Below, one piece after another: positions 13,066 to 26,391 of a stretch of 64,000 nucleotides of DNA. Each line of letters begins with the position of its first letter. Positions within the stretch are counted from its first letter, which is position 1. The position numbers and the translations under genes are program-made. Under the pieces are notes generated by a model. That model searched no databases, was not told where the DNA came from, and saw nothing but the letters and a program-made list of their open reading frames with translations. The stretch is from positions 2,976,001 through 3,040,000 of the forward strand of contig OZ017805.1 of assembly GCA_963969395.1 (NCBI GenBank), in the 5' to 3' direction. Origin of the DNA: Pseudoscleropodium purum. Lineage: Eukaryota; Streptophyta; Bryopsida; Hypnales; Brachytheciaceae.

Positions 13066-14959
13066 GCGAATTCCCTGAAAAAGTAGTCTCAGATGTTATT
13101 GAATGACAAATCAAAGTAGAATGAGTCTTTCTTAGTTCTGTTTTTGAAGAGAAGCTCTGTCCTCCAATATAACATTGCTTACTTTCTGAATACATGAGCA
13201 TCTATGAATACTACTTTTCTCACAATATGAAGAATACTTTGAGTATGGCTTGAAATTATTGAAAGTTCCAAATAGCTTTATCAAGCATTGCATAATGTTT
13301 TCTTTCCTCATTTGTTGTTCTCAACAAAATTTTGTTGCTTGGTTGAAGAAGAATTGTTTGGCAGTGAAGAGGTCTCATTCAGTACTACTTGTAGAGCAAA
13401 CAAGGTGTGAAGTTTATTTAATTTTAAAAAGCCATGGAACTATACTTTCATGTAGTTTTCATGTTGTGGTTGTCAAATGTTTTGTTGATAGTTCCTACCG
13501 TTGAATGCATGTTCATTTTTTAGATTGTATAATTGACTTCTTTAAAAAAATTTCTTTAATCATTTTTAAAAATGAAAATCATTTGCTAGTCATTGTCTAG
13601 CTTATGGAGAAACGACCAATACTTGCCTATTGAGGGAATATGTAATGTAAGAGTATGTAAGTATGAACTTCAGAGTGAAACAAGTGCTCTCAATTGTTCG
13701 TGTACCTTAAAAATACTTCTATTTGGGCATTATAGTTTTGCTTAGTGATAGGTAATTATGGAAATGTATATAGTAGGAAATTTTGGAATTCAAGAGAAGT
13801 TCCAATATGCAATTTATTTCAACAACCAGCTTTCAAAAACATTCTGAAAGTCCCTATAGGCTTGGCATGGCAATTTGAGATATATGTGCTCATAGTTGTG
13901 TTGTTGTTTTTGGCAATTTTTTAATTTAATTTTGGTGTTAAGGGCAAAGTTAGTGATAATGTGTGTTTTCAAAAAATGAAAAAGCGTTTGGTTTTGCGTT
14001 CATTTACTAAATGACAATGACAGAAAGTTATTTTGCATAAGTGTAGCAAAGCTATATAACCTAGGAAAGTTCCCTTCTTATACTACTGCGCGTTTAATAG
14101 TACATGTAAATGCAAAATGAAGATTTTCACTGAGAGTGAAAAGGAGGCTACGAAAAGTGGATGTGTACAAACTGCTAATCCATAGTGTTGTTGTAGGAAA
14201 GGAATATGAGTGAATGACATTTACAAAGACGACTAAGAGGTGAACAAAATCTTTTCAATATTGAAGGAGTGAAGTATTTGTCCTTCTACTTGAATTTTGG
14301 AGGAAATTATTTATGTATTACAAGTTGAATTAAGTTGCAAAATGAATAAATGACGAGTGCAATTGAATGCAACAATAATAGAAAGCATTGTCATTGACAT
14401 TATTAGGATGATGTGCTAATTTGGTGTATTGATTGCATGAATGTATCTGCATGTAGTAGTTGTCTTCACTAATTGTTGTTATTGTAAATAATGTGCAGGA
14501 TGAGTGGATGAGTATTTTCAACATACCACATTAAGCATTCAATTGCCAGTAGGTTGAAATTGAAGGAATACCCATGTGCTTGCAATTGATATAGGAGAGC
14601 AATGTTGAGGAAGTTTTCTACTGTAGCATCGTACTGCATAAGATGTGGTTGAGATCCTTATCTCATAAACCATGTCCTGGTGAGTTTGTTTGCTTTTGCG
14701 GCCTTTATAAATGGTCAATACACTTCAATGCTTAATTATTTGAGATGTAGTTAAGCTGAATTCCAATATAACATAGGATTCTTAGGAATTTCACTTGTTC
14801 TAATAATGCATTTTTACAATTTCTTGAAATTTTGTTGAGTTGAAACTAAATATATCATTACTCAATGAATTTTGACTTGTTCATTTTTTTGAATTGATAT
14901 GTTTCATAAGAAAGCATGTTTTTGATTTAGAACTAAACAAATATTACTATTTGTTTTGC

Positions 14960-17900
14960 AGACGGTTGACAAGGCCACTATACAAGGTCCTATTGAACCT
15001 CAAAATAGAGATGCGGAGTATTATTGAAAAGAACAGAATGGCGTTGGAAGGGGTGAATTCACTTGGCCGAATAGAAATGCTGTGGATATAGATGGTATGG
15101 TAAAGGACGCATTCATGCGCTTTGACAAAATTCACAACATTGTTAGTGAAGATGGAATGGAAGGCTTGCAAAGCATGAATTTTGAAGATGATGAGTTCAT
15201 GAGCGGATTTGATTTGGAGAATTTCTTAAGTGACTCTAAGGAGAAAATATTTGAAGGGAGTCCTGTCAATTGTTTGTAGTGTGGTATTGTTTCCTTCTCC
15301 TTATGTAGCCTTTACTCTATGCCAAATACATTACTGGATTCATTACTCACTTGGATAGCTGGTGATGTGCTGGCAACATCAAATTGTTTCCCACATACTT
15401 CATACGAAATTAAACATTGTTGATGAAATGGGGACTCAAGTATCGATAAGTGCATACATGTCCTAAAGGGCATGTGCTTTATGAGAGTGATAAAGAAGAC
15501 CTACAAGAATGTCTAGAATACCGACATCCACGTTATATTCCAAGTTCAAACAAAGTGCCTCAAAAGGTAGTTTGTTATTTTCATATAGTGAAGCAGTTAT
15601 TAAAGATGTTCAAGTGTCTTGAAATTGTGAAGCACATGATATGGCATGGTGATCACAAATCACAAGATGGAAAAATGCGATCTATAGTCAACAATGAATA
15701 GTGGAAGAGCATTGACCAACTGTATCATAATTTTGTTGAAGTACTTACTAATCTTTGATTGGGACTTGTAGAGGATGGCATTATCCTTTTCAAGAATAGT
15801 GCTATAAAGCACTCTATGTGGGACCTATTAATAACTATTTTTAACCTTCTTCCTTGGCTGCTATTAAAGAAATTTTTCATTTGTTTATCTGTTTTGATTC
15901 CAGAACCCAATGCACCCACAATTGAAAATATAGATGTTTTTTTAGCGCCTGTGGTTCAAGACTTGCAGAAGTAGTGAAGGGGGGGCCCTATAGTGAACAT
16001 GTCTAAACTAGAGAATTAGAGAAGGTTCACACTACGAGCAATTCTGATGTGGACTGTGAATGATTTTCCAACGTATGGTTTACTTTCTTGACAACGGTTC
16101 ATGGCTACAAAGCATGCCCACTTGTGGTCTGGAAACTTGTACTGAGTATGTATGTTTAATAGGGAAGATGATTTATTTAGGTGCCAAATGTTTTTTGCCT
16201 GAAGATCATAGATTTCGTAGAGTGAAGGCTTCATTCAATCAACAATAGAAGATGCAATTGCCTCCACAATGACCTACGGGTGAAGAAATTCTTCATTGGG
16301 GTTGTGAACAATCACAATTTCCAGCAAACTTTGATCACAAAAATTCAAGTGAAGACTTAGTGAAGCTATATAGAGTCAAATGGCGAAGTATTTTTTTTAT
16401 TTGCCTTATTGGAAGGTAAATGTCTTATTTGATATATACAAGAATTGCATTCAATTCAAAGTTTTTTTAATTGTGACTTCATAATGACTTGGCAAAAACT
16501 TCGTTTATGCAAGTTGCACACTATAGTCAAACATGTATTATTGCCAACATTTTCAAATATTCATTCTCTATTTCAATGATGAGAGATTGAGTGACTTATT
16601 ATTTTTAAAAATAGAAGGTGAGAAATTATAGCAAATAGTGTTAAAGAAATTTCAATCCTTCTAGTTATGATTTGTAAAAAGCCCAAAATGTTGCTTCATT
16701 TTGTCTTGTATGGTTTGTTCTGTCCATACAAAAAGCTCCCTAAAAGTACGGAGTTTCACTTGTAGAGGTGCAAGTCTAGTCTCTACTATAATTGAAGCAG
16801 CCATTTCTAGAATGATGAACAGGCTATAGGATTACCTTGATCTTGCATGGGTAGGACATTTGACGAAGATTGAGGTCAAGCATAATAGATGAAGAAGTTT
16901 TCTGACATTGCTTGTCAAACTTATTTGGAAGGATCAATTATTAGAATTACTAGTATGTGTGAAGTTATTCGTAGTGTTCTTCTAATGTCACATTTTAATG
17001 ACCTTCAAGTTAAGGTGAACTACACAGTTATTGAAGACTCTAGTAACATGATTTGAAAACATGTAGAATTATGTTCAAGTTTTATGAAGTTTTACTCGTC
17101 CTTAATCACAAGTGTTTTGTCTTAAAGGAATCTTGTATGAAATACATCATAGATTTAATGAACACGTACAATTACTAGAGGAAAATGTAGTTTTAGGTAG
17201 CTCATGCGCATAGGAAACAATGTTTCCTTTTTTCTCATAGTGCGCCTACATTCAAGGAAGAAATAGAGAATCACGGAGTTAGTAATTGATGGAACTTGTT
17301 CTATTCCTTGTCATGTTCATGAATAGCATGCACAACTAAATCACTCTAAGAAAAAAATTCAGTTTTCTCTAATAGCCGTATGTAATAAGTTATTTTTTTG
17401 GATTTGCAATTAAATAAAAGAATTCTTAATTACATTCTTGACATTGAATCCTTGTCGTTTAAGTTGAGAGAAGACATTTTTTTGGTAAAGTGAATGCTTC
17501 ATTGATAATATTAAAAATTCTCAATTGTCTTAGTAGATGATGTAACAATTAATTCAATTGGAGAAAGACAAACTACTTCTTCTTTTTTGCACTTTTTAGA
17601 AGAAGTTTCTAAACTACATGAAATAATGGTGTATTGAATTTCATCTTAACTACTATATTGTGGACTGTGTTTGTTATTTCAACGAGGGCTATAAATGTGT
17701 TGACTTCACTCCATCAAAAAAATTAGTGGAAAGCTTTTACATTTTGTGCAACAATTCATTTGTTTTTTGTACAATGAGAGAACTAACAAACAGTGAATTA
17801 GATACTTGAAATTTTAATTAATTAGAATGTTGTAGAAGTTTTTATAAATTTAATGATCTCATAAAATGTACTGTCGATAGGGAAATTGTAATGGCACCTA

Positions 17901-20900
17901 CATTTTGCTTAGAAAAGTGTGACATTGATTTGTTTAAGAGAATATTCTAGGGTTTAATATTGTAGAAAAAGGTGGTGGTCATTATTGTTCGAAAGTTATG
18001 TTATACTGTTATACATTGAAAACTTTATTGTATTATATATGACTACTGAATTATAGTGTGTATTTGACACAGGACTTGCCCGTATGCCATATTTTGGATG
18101 TCATGCATTGTGAGAAAAACATCTCGGAGAACTTCTTGAAAACAATTTTGGATGAGGGAGACAACCCTACCGTTCAAGCAGATATGCAAGCTCGTGGAAT
18201 AAGATCACACTTGCATTTGCAACCAATAGAACCAAGTAGGGAACGCTTTTTTATGCCTGACAGGTCATACATGATATCATCAAAAGACAAAGCAAAGGTT
18301 TTGAAAGTCATGCAGAATTTGAGAACACCTATACATCATGTTTTAGCCCTGCACAAAAAAATTGTGAATGGGAAGTTTAGTAGTTTGAAATCGCATGATT
18401 TCCATGTACTCTTCCATCTTTACCAGTTTGTTTCACAAAGGTTTCTAATAAGGCCTTAGCAAGAACAATTATACGACTAAGTAGAGTTTTCTGAAAATTG
18501 TTTGCAAAAACAATTGATTTAGATGGTAAAGAGTAGTTATCCATGGATTCTATTGAGACAATGTGCATGATAGAGAAAGAAATGCCTCCTTGTTTTTTTG
18601 ATATCATGTTCCATTTACCAAATCACTTAGTATAAGAACTTTATTTGTGCGGTCCCGTTCATAGTAGGTGGATGTACCCATATGAATGATACTTCAAAAC
18701 ATTGAAGGGTTATGTTAGGAACTTTGCTAAACCTAAAGGTAGTATTGCATAAGGATATCAAGTAGACCAAGCAATGGGGTTCATCATGGAGTACATGACA
18801 AAGTACAACTTGACAATGAGGAGAGTCTAGGACAACAAAGAAGAGCCTACAATGGTAGATGAAATTTTGGAGGGTAAAGGGAAGTGGAAGATGTTGTCCA
18901 ATGCACAAAGGAGTTGCATACATGAGTTTGTCTTGGACAATGTGGCACACATCAATCCCTATAGAGTGTGAATATAAACAACTTCATATAGAAATGTAAA
19001 TGAAATTTATATTGTCCTATGTATTTTCTTATGTTTTTATTTTAAATGAAACGTCCATAGTCTACAAAATCATGGAATCCTAAACTAGAAGATAGATTTT
19101 TTACTTGATTGTTGTGAATGAATGTAAAAGGATCTTTTCCAAAAAAAAAATCCAAGAAGAGGAATGTACGCGTAAGTAGGTAATTTATATTGTTGGAAAT
19201 GCAAAGCATTTTGGATGCTATTAAAGCACCGTCAACCACTGTCTTGAAATGACATCAATGTTGTTTGAATTTAGAAATGACTTGAAGTATGAAGTTGGGT
19301 ATGTAAGAATTTTTGAATTGCTTCCTCGTTCTACTAAGCGCGGAGGAAATTGGAAACAACATGGAATAGCAGTGCGGAAATCCTTAGAATAACTACTTGA
19401 GAAATTAGTGTATGAAAGTAAGGAAATGTTCTAGTATAAGCAAGAAATTCCAATACATAATTGTGTAACCTGCATTTCTGAAATAGTATAGGACGTATGA
19501 ATTGATCACGATTGTTGTGTTCATAAAATCGATTTGAAATGCTTTTACATGAATTTGATGCGTGCCCTCGTAGTAGTCCTTGTAGAGATCCCATTACTGC
19601 TACAAATTAAGAGTGGAACATGTACATGAGAAGTTGAGGTCATTCATGAATTTATGAAAATCTAGTGAATAAGTCAAACTAATGGAAATCAATTTATGTC
19701 ATTGTTTAGTCTAGCCTTCTTCATTTTTAGTGAAAATTAGTATATAATATCTTATTGTTTGAATTAGTCATTGTAGTTTAGTAACTGTGCTATGATTGAA
19801 GTGATTACCGTTAGTTATACACTTTGTAGCAGTACCTTATTAGAAGTCATTGCGAACATTGAGATTAATTTCAAATTTCAAAAAGTTAATTCAAGTATAG
19901 GAACAATTCAAAAAAAAATTAGCAAACTTGGAGTGTGTAATACAACAATGTACAAATGATTGAGGGCACTAACAATCAAAGAGCAAATTCCAAAGAGTTC
20001 AATGATTCTAGATGTAGTACTAATGTTGGTTTTTTTATTTTGTGAGTTTAGCGGATAAGTTATTTTTCATTCAATTTGTAAGACTATAGTTTGAGAGCAT
20101 GACTTAGAACTTTGGTCAAGATTGTCAATGTTGCCATATTAAAATACAATATGGTTTTAAGAAGCATAGTTGACATGTCATTATATCTCTAGAGAATTAA
20201 TAGAGTTTGTACTATATCTGAAGAGTCATATTGAACAGTTATAGGATGTTTTCCAGCATTGAATTTGACACAAGTTGAGCAGTCGAAGAGTGCATCGAAC
20301 TTTTTGAATGGTAGCTGCCTTTCGTAATTTTCCATTGTGTACATTTTAAGAAGAAGGCATTATCAATTGTGCTCATGTAAGACAGTGGAAGTACATGCAG
20401 TAAGTGAAGAGCATATTGAGCACAAAATTTGGTGATAGGAATTTGTAGTAATGTATTGATCGAGTCCTATAGTCATTCTGAAGAAGTGGCTAATTTGTGA
20501 TTTTCTATAATTAGAAGACATTTAATTCTGAAGGTGGAAGGAGAATTCTAAAAAATTACAAAATTCTTCTTCGATGTGAAGATTGCAATCATGATTTAGT
20601 TGAAAGTTTGGTTATTGACTAAGTGAAGTACTTAACAACTTATAAGAATTGCATGTAATTAAAAGAGATGGAATTTTGTGTAAGAATAATTGATGTTTAT
20701 AGCATATTAGAATATTAGTGAAGTATTTTATAAAATATGGATAACAACTTGATGAATGTTTCATGTTCCATTATATTTATGTTGACTACTTCTTATATAT
20801 GGTAGAATTGATGTTGTTTGATGTAGACAAGTTGTACAGGGTAGTTCCTTAATTTGAGCATGGAGAATGGTTGTAAAAATTTTAATACATTTCTATGTGG

Positions 20901-23407
20901 AATTTTAAGTAACTCTAATTGGCAAGGTTATAGACATTTCAATATGTGAGAGTGGAGTTGTCTTACACAATTACAGTATGCTAGTAGTTGTTTTAAGACT
21001 CAATCAAGCTATGTTTTACTATAGTAATTTGAATGCGTGAATAATACAAGCAATTTAATTTTCAATCTTGTAGATAAATTGTAATCATTGGTTTTAATAT
21101 AATTGTTTCTATGAAGGAGATGCATGAAGTGTACTAGGGGAATTTAATGTGTGTTATTGTTAATAATAATATTATTGGAATTTGATTAACATGTATAGTG
21201 TTTTCAGGGTATTGATACTAGTGAAAGTGAAGTGAACCGGTTATTGAAGTCAAAAAGGTTTTAGAGAAAAAAATGCCAAATTTTCATTTTTAGTGCTAAT
21301 TTTCTATAATCCTCTTATTGAAAAAGTTAATTTCATAGAATTTTCATGTAGAGAGATAATATCAACTTCGAAGTATTTATTTGTTGCTATTTTTTTTTTC
21401 CTGTATTAGTCTTCTATTTTATTGGCATTTGAATTGCAATGTTGTAGTTCCATGTATTTTGTTCAAGAACTTCTGATTGAGTCTTGTTAATTTGCATGGA
21501 GTAGTTTGAGAAGTATTATGAGTGGAAGTGCTAGTCATAATTTTACTAATGAAGAGACATAATTACAGTTGTGGAAATTTACGTTGAATTATTTACATAT
21601 ATTGAACATGTTAGTTCTGCAAGTCAATGATAGTCCTTAAGTTTGTATATTGATTTTCCATTGTTGAACAAATAGTTATAGAGAATATGGAATTGTACGT
21701 GTGCATGCACTTATTCACAAACATGAAAAAATGAATTTGCTATGCACGGGCCTCTTTGTTGAGTGTTGACAAAGTTGTTGATAGGAAAAAAGAGTTTCTA
21801 ATGTTACAAAGAAGAGACAACTAAGGTTTCACATCATCTTTTGAGTAGTAGGTGATTGTTTAATTCCACCTGCATATAGAGTTGATTGGAATTTTGTATT
21901 CCAGAGGAAGTTATAATTCACTGTAATTTCACATAGTTCAGTGTCATAGTCATGTAACGAAAGAGATGGTCATTGAGTTGACAAGAGCAATGTGGACAGG
22001 GTCTTCTATCAAAGTAGATGTATTGAAATTTTGTACTGAGTTAATTGTAAAGCTATCAAAGAGAAAGTGGAATTCCTAGAAGGAAATTGTCTATATAGGG
22101 ACATGGATGTACTATGTGTTCATAAAAAGATATAAGTTTGAAGGATATGTAGAGTTTCTTAAGTAAAAGCGATGCTACAAATTACATGGAATAGAGTTTC
22201 TTTGAATTTTTATTAGTCACCAAAGAAAAGGTGATTAGTATTGGAAGTCGTAGCAACTTCAAGTGGTTTTTCATCATAATGTAAGCTACATTTATTTTTG
22301 AGGAATTGAATGAATAGTGGAATGTGAAGAAAACAATGCTAAGTGTCTCTTTAGACATTTATGATTTGAAGGAATTTGAAAGGTCTTCACTCTAAAATTA
22401 CGAAAAGGTGTTTCATGAGCTCATTTAAGAGCAATATTACTGACTTTGTCTAGCTTAATAAGTGAAATTGCTTCATTCTCATTTCAATAGGTATGTACTT
22501 AGAGTTGGAAGCGAGCATGTTGTATTGTAGGAGATATGAGGAATTACTAAACGACAAAACAAATGCTCAAAATGAGTTTCAAAGGAGACACCCTTCAAGA
22601 ATTGGCAAGAGAGGTGTACCTTATCCACCCAAAATAGAAGAGTTGCCAACCTTTGCTCATTGGCTAGAAGAGGAAGTTGCAACTCTAATGTTAGAGGGAA
22701 TAATGGTTCCAGAAGAAATACAAGATTTTTCAAAATTGCCATCTGTTGAAGTGAAGAGTTTCAAGAGCATGTACACTTACGGCTATCATTTTAGAATGAA
22801 ATGCATGGAGTAGAGCTTAAGAAGTACTTGTGACTTAGGAGTCGCAGCTATCTTCTAGCAGCCTTGTCGATTTAGAAGGCGAGATCAAAATGTAGTCACA
22901 ACGGATCTCGAATATGTAGGCCAAATCCAAAAAATATTGGAATTGAATTACAAGAGGCATTCAGTAGTCATTCTAGTTTGTGACTGGGTGAAGGCAAACT
23001 ATAGAGGTAGAAATGCTATTGTAAAAAAAGATGAGTGGGGTTTCACCATAGCGAATTTCCAAGCATTGGTTCTGTCTGGCTACAAATCATTTGCATTTCC
23101 AATTCATTGTCATGAGGTTCTTTTTAGTGACAACAAAGATGACTCTACTTGGAAAGTCATTTTGCACACCAAAAGGTTGTAGACATGACAATGAGGAGGG
23201 TGAAAAAGAGGAGCCAAAATTTTTTTCTATGCGAAGAGACTCAGATTTTTAGGCTTGAATGTGGCATCTGAAGTTGCGGGGACTTATTCGAATCTTCTAC
23301 CAAGCAGGAGAAATGTAAAGATAAATGAATTGTTGAACCAGTCGAAAGAAGCAAGTCCTCTAGTATTTGAGAGGGACATTGGAGAGTCATTAGAAGAGGA
23401 TGATTAA
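14960..23407 (+). pseudogene. TNP2 transposase of CACTA-1 (Transposase_21, DUF4218, DUF4216), decayed
   Basis: Blocks occur in the order expected for a TNP2 protein. 15.29-15.72 kb: TLLDSLLTWIAGDVL, then CPKGHVLYE and a KVPQKV block. 15.76-15.97 kb: KKFFICLSVLIPEPNAPT. 16.02-16.40 kb: FTLRAILMWTVNDFPTYG, KMIYLGAKCFLPEDHRFRR and PTGEEILHWG. 18.06-18.46 kb: VCHILDVMHCEKNISENFL, a core Transposase_21 signature. 18.56-18.96 kb: EKEMPPCFFDIMFHLP and GPVHSRWMYPYE, then KTLKGYVRN (DUF4218). 22.49-23.18 kb: SKLPSVEVKSF, then HSVVILVCDW and KKDEWGFTIANF (DUF4216). The acidic tail ends at TAA 23407. The gaps at 16.4-18.0 and 19.0-22.5 kb are probably introns or insertions. Stops replace expected codons (TGA for Arg after WMYPYE; TAA in GSIA-x-GYQ) and frames shift near 16.1 kb. 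In an active element it would cut at the terminal repeats. Confidence 0.85.
18970..22480. other. No gene recognised; gap between DUF4218 and DUF4216 parts of TNP2
   Basis: About 3.5 kb of AT-rich DNA, with no transposase-like or other recognisable protein in either strand. It is much longer than the usual distance between these domains, so it is either a long intron or an old insertion. Confidence 0.4.
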
Positions 23408-25995
23408 AGAAAGTGAAGATGATATTAGGTAATACTTCACTGAAGTTAATTATTTGATTTTTTCATAATATGGCCATTTTGGCTTATGTTTTGGAAATAA
23501 TGAAGGGCATCAGAAATACATTACAGGTGAAAAAGCATTTACTAGTGTTTGTGGACGTGCAAGTGTCTTTATGAGCCCAAGATAGGTTGTCTGACATTGA
23601 TGAAGTTCTAAGTAGAAAGACTTGGTCTATCAAAAAAACACAAAAGGGATTTTGTAATAGGGGAAGCAACTTGTTATAAACAGGAATTGAAGGAAGAATG
23701 TATATTTAATAGAAAATGGAATAACATGCATGATGAGGAGAAATGGAGAAGTCCTTATAATGTACTATTTTCAAATTCAATATTTGAGCTCATTGAAGGT
23801 ACTTTTGTTCATTTGTTAATTTGTAGTAATGGAAAATGTAGTGGACCTACATTTAGGAAGATATGAGTTCTATGGAGTCATTAATTGAAAATGGAAATGA
23901 TTAGTATGTGGCAAGAGGCATAGAAGTGTAGGTGCAGAAAGCTCCAAATTGAATGAATTGAAAAAAGTAGGTTGCACATTGAGGTGTGCAATTCATGGAG
24001 GAGTAATTGATGAATTTGAGTGTGCCTTGTCAAAATACAATGCCATTATGAAAGCATTTTGTTTTTTCCTAGACAAAGTTCTCAGAAAAATTTGTAACAT
24101 AATTGTGCTTAATAATAGGATGTTTGGAAAAGTAATTGAAAAACATATGAATTGTTGTGGAGTAGTACACTAGTATTTTGAGATGTATGTATGAACTTGA
24201 AGTTGTACAAGCTAAAGTACCGCATTGGATAAATGAAATGATAAAGATGTGCACCACCACATGAAAATGTTTTCTTTTTGTAATGTTGGAAAGAAATGTT
24301 GACAAATGTGGATGCTATGTTGAATGAAGTAAAGTACAAAAATAGTGACATGAACAATCAACACATTTAGGGAAGGCATTGAAAGAGAGATTATTTTTTA
24401 AATCATCAAATGAGAAGTAAATTACAATTGGTTGTCTTAGTTGTTCTTGAATGAAGATGAACTCTGAAAATGTCATTTGAATGTTCAGTTATAGCTATTT
24501 AATGAATTAGTAAAGCATTAGTGGATCATGGAAGAAGATAGGATCTGATAATAGATTAGTGTTGAACGTGTCGTCTTCATAATACGGTAATTGTCAAGAA
24601 AGTTAATATGCATTTGAATAGTTTTAGAAGTTTAATAAGTTTGTAGCTTTACATTATAAGTCAGTATTGTTTTTCAGTGTTCTGAAATCCTAGTAAGGAA
24701 CAAATGAAATTATTAGTTGTGTGGGAAATTCTTTACTATGTAGGGCAATTGCGTAATGAAGTGCTATTGCATTAGTAGTTTTAATTGTTGTGGACATGCC
24801 ACTGATTTCCAATTAGAGCTTATGATGATGAATTGGGAGCTTAAGTTTGTTATAGTATGTGCAAGTACTTATATTTCACAAAAAAGTGTAGTCATGTTTT
24901 CTCTAATATGAGTGGGAATGTGAATTGAATTTCACTGTCAATGCAAATGAAGCTGGTCCTGTGCATAGTTTTAGAAGGGGTAATATTTTTGAGTTCAGGT
25001 TCAACTTTTATTGAGGCAATTGAATCAAAAGTTCAGAGTAGAAAAAATCAAATGATGTAATGAGAAGGGAGTAAAGTGAGGATGATAGAAATGTTTTTAA
25101 AGAGAATAGACTGTCTTTGATGAATGTGAAGTGATTTTGACGGATTAGATGCTGGGTTAAGGGAAGAATGAGCTTGTGAAGAAGTTGCTAATACTTATCA
25201 AGATATATAATGAAAAGGGAAGATTGATCGTTTGTAGAAATACATTTATGAACTTGTACTGTATGTTTGGATTTGTAAAGAGCTCTATGTTTCCATGACA
25301 ACATTAGGTTATTAACAACTTCATTTTTTGTGTGTGTTGTGTGTAGATGAAAATTGAAGTTGGAAATGTTGTTATGGTCACAAGTCTACCTTTAAGCATT
25401 CAAGGATTGACAAAGAACAAGTATAGGAGCTATTGAGTTTGCAGTTGAGTACAAGATTATTACCATCATTTACATATTGAAGTAATCACGTGAGGACCGT
25501 CACTAAATTCAAGAGATTTTGTTCTTTTTATGTACATTAGAGACAAAGATCAACCAAACAATTAAAGGTTTATTCAGGAGTGATTTCTTTTTTAGCAACA
25601 TGAAGAATTGCAAGCTTGTTAATTTCAAATTTTTCTTGCATTCTAAAGCAAAGTTTTCCATAGATTTTATAAATTGGGAGCAGTTCTTTGTCTGCAAAAG
25701 TAGGTGGAAGCTATGTGTAGAGGAAGTTATTAGACTAGTCTATTTTGTTGATGAACTATAGTAGAAAAATTCAAACTTTTTTAGAAAGAACAATGCATTT
25801 CAGGATGATTTTTGTATAGTTTGTTGATTCCGTGTTTTTAGCAATGACTTTTACCAAAGAAGAAAAAAAGTTTGGTAATGACAGTTCCTTTGACTTATTA
25901 TAGTAGTTGCACAATAGAACTCAAAGTTGTCATACTAATGGACAACATAATGAAGAGCCTCTTTGTTAGTGATGGTAAAGTACAATACAATGTAC
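23408..25995. other. No gene recognised (3' part of CACTA-1)
   Basis: Downstream of the TNP2 stop. Only short unrecognised frames are present (for example 74 codons at 23949-24173 and 80 codons at 25519-25761, plus strand). Probably the 3' untranslated and subterminal part of the transposon. Confidence 0.4.
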
Positions 25996-25997
25996 AA

Positions 25998-26141
25998 ATT
26001 TAGATTTTATCATGTTTGGCATGTTCAAACAGGGCCATTCTAATAATTTAATCGAAACTAGATTTTGATTTTATCATGTTTGACGGGGCCATTCTGATAA
26101 TTTTATCAAAATCAAATTTTGACTTTATCATATTTGGCATG
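25998..26141. repeat. Diverged tandem repeat near the right end of CACTA-1
   Basis: The phrase TTTTATCATGTTTGGCATG recurs in diverged form at about 26005, 26074 and 26124. The first two copies share the intervening GGGCCATTCTAATAATTT-like segment. Spacing is about 70 then 50 bp. It lies within 360 bp of the terminus, where CACTA elements often carry subterminal repeats. Confidence 0.6.
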
Positions 26142-26345
26142 TGTAATTGGAAATATTTATTATTTTAAAGAAACCCAATGAATGAAAGTCCATTTCATTT
26201 GGGAGCAAAAAACAGTACCTAAATCAACAGAAAAATTTATCCCTCTTAATTAGTCATTTTTGTAGTTAACATGAATATGTGAAAGTGGACATGATCATAC
26301 CTAAATCAACAAATACATGTCGAAAAAGTACTGATGTGGACGCCA

Positions 26346-26361
26346 TTCTCTAGTAGTGTTA
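26346..26361 (-). repeat. CACTA-1 right terminal inverted repeat plus TTA duplication
   Basis: TTCTCTAGTAGTG is the complement of the left end with one mismatch. It is followed by TTA at 26359-26361, matching 172-174. Confidence 0.85.
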
Positions 26362-26372
26362 GGATGACATGA
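26362..26372. other. 11-bp junction between two CACTA elements
   Basis: Only GGATGACA plus TGA separates the TTA duplication of CACTA-1 from the first base of CACTA-2. The TGA at 26370-26372 is the left target duplication of CACTA-2. Confidence 0.7.
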
Positions 26373-26391
26373 TACTACAAGAAAAAATATG

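Larger units (their letters stand above)
175..26358 (+). mobile_element. CACTA-1, a 26-kb CACTA (En/Spm-type) DNA transposon, decayed
   Basis: The left end reads CACTAGTAGAGAA (175-187) and the right end, read on the minus strand, CACTACTAGAGAA (26346-26358): 12 of 13 positions agree. TTA flanks both ends. A subterminal motif TTTGTTGATTTA occurs near the left end (310-321) and inverted near the right end (26302-26313), with a partial copy at 26218-26230, resembling the subterminal transposase-binding repeats known in CACTA elements. Inside are remnants of both usual CACTA genes: a Transposase_24-like gene on minus at 4.1-5.0 kb and a TNP2 transposase on plus at 15.0-23.4 kb. Both have many stops, so the copy is not autonomous now. 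The length is large for the superfamily. Unrecognised stretches (188-4000, 8.5-12.1, 19-22.4 and 23.5-26 kb) may hold introns, nested insertions or captured DNA. Confidence 0.85.
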
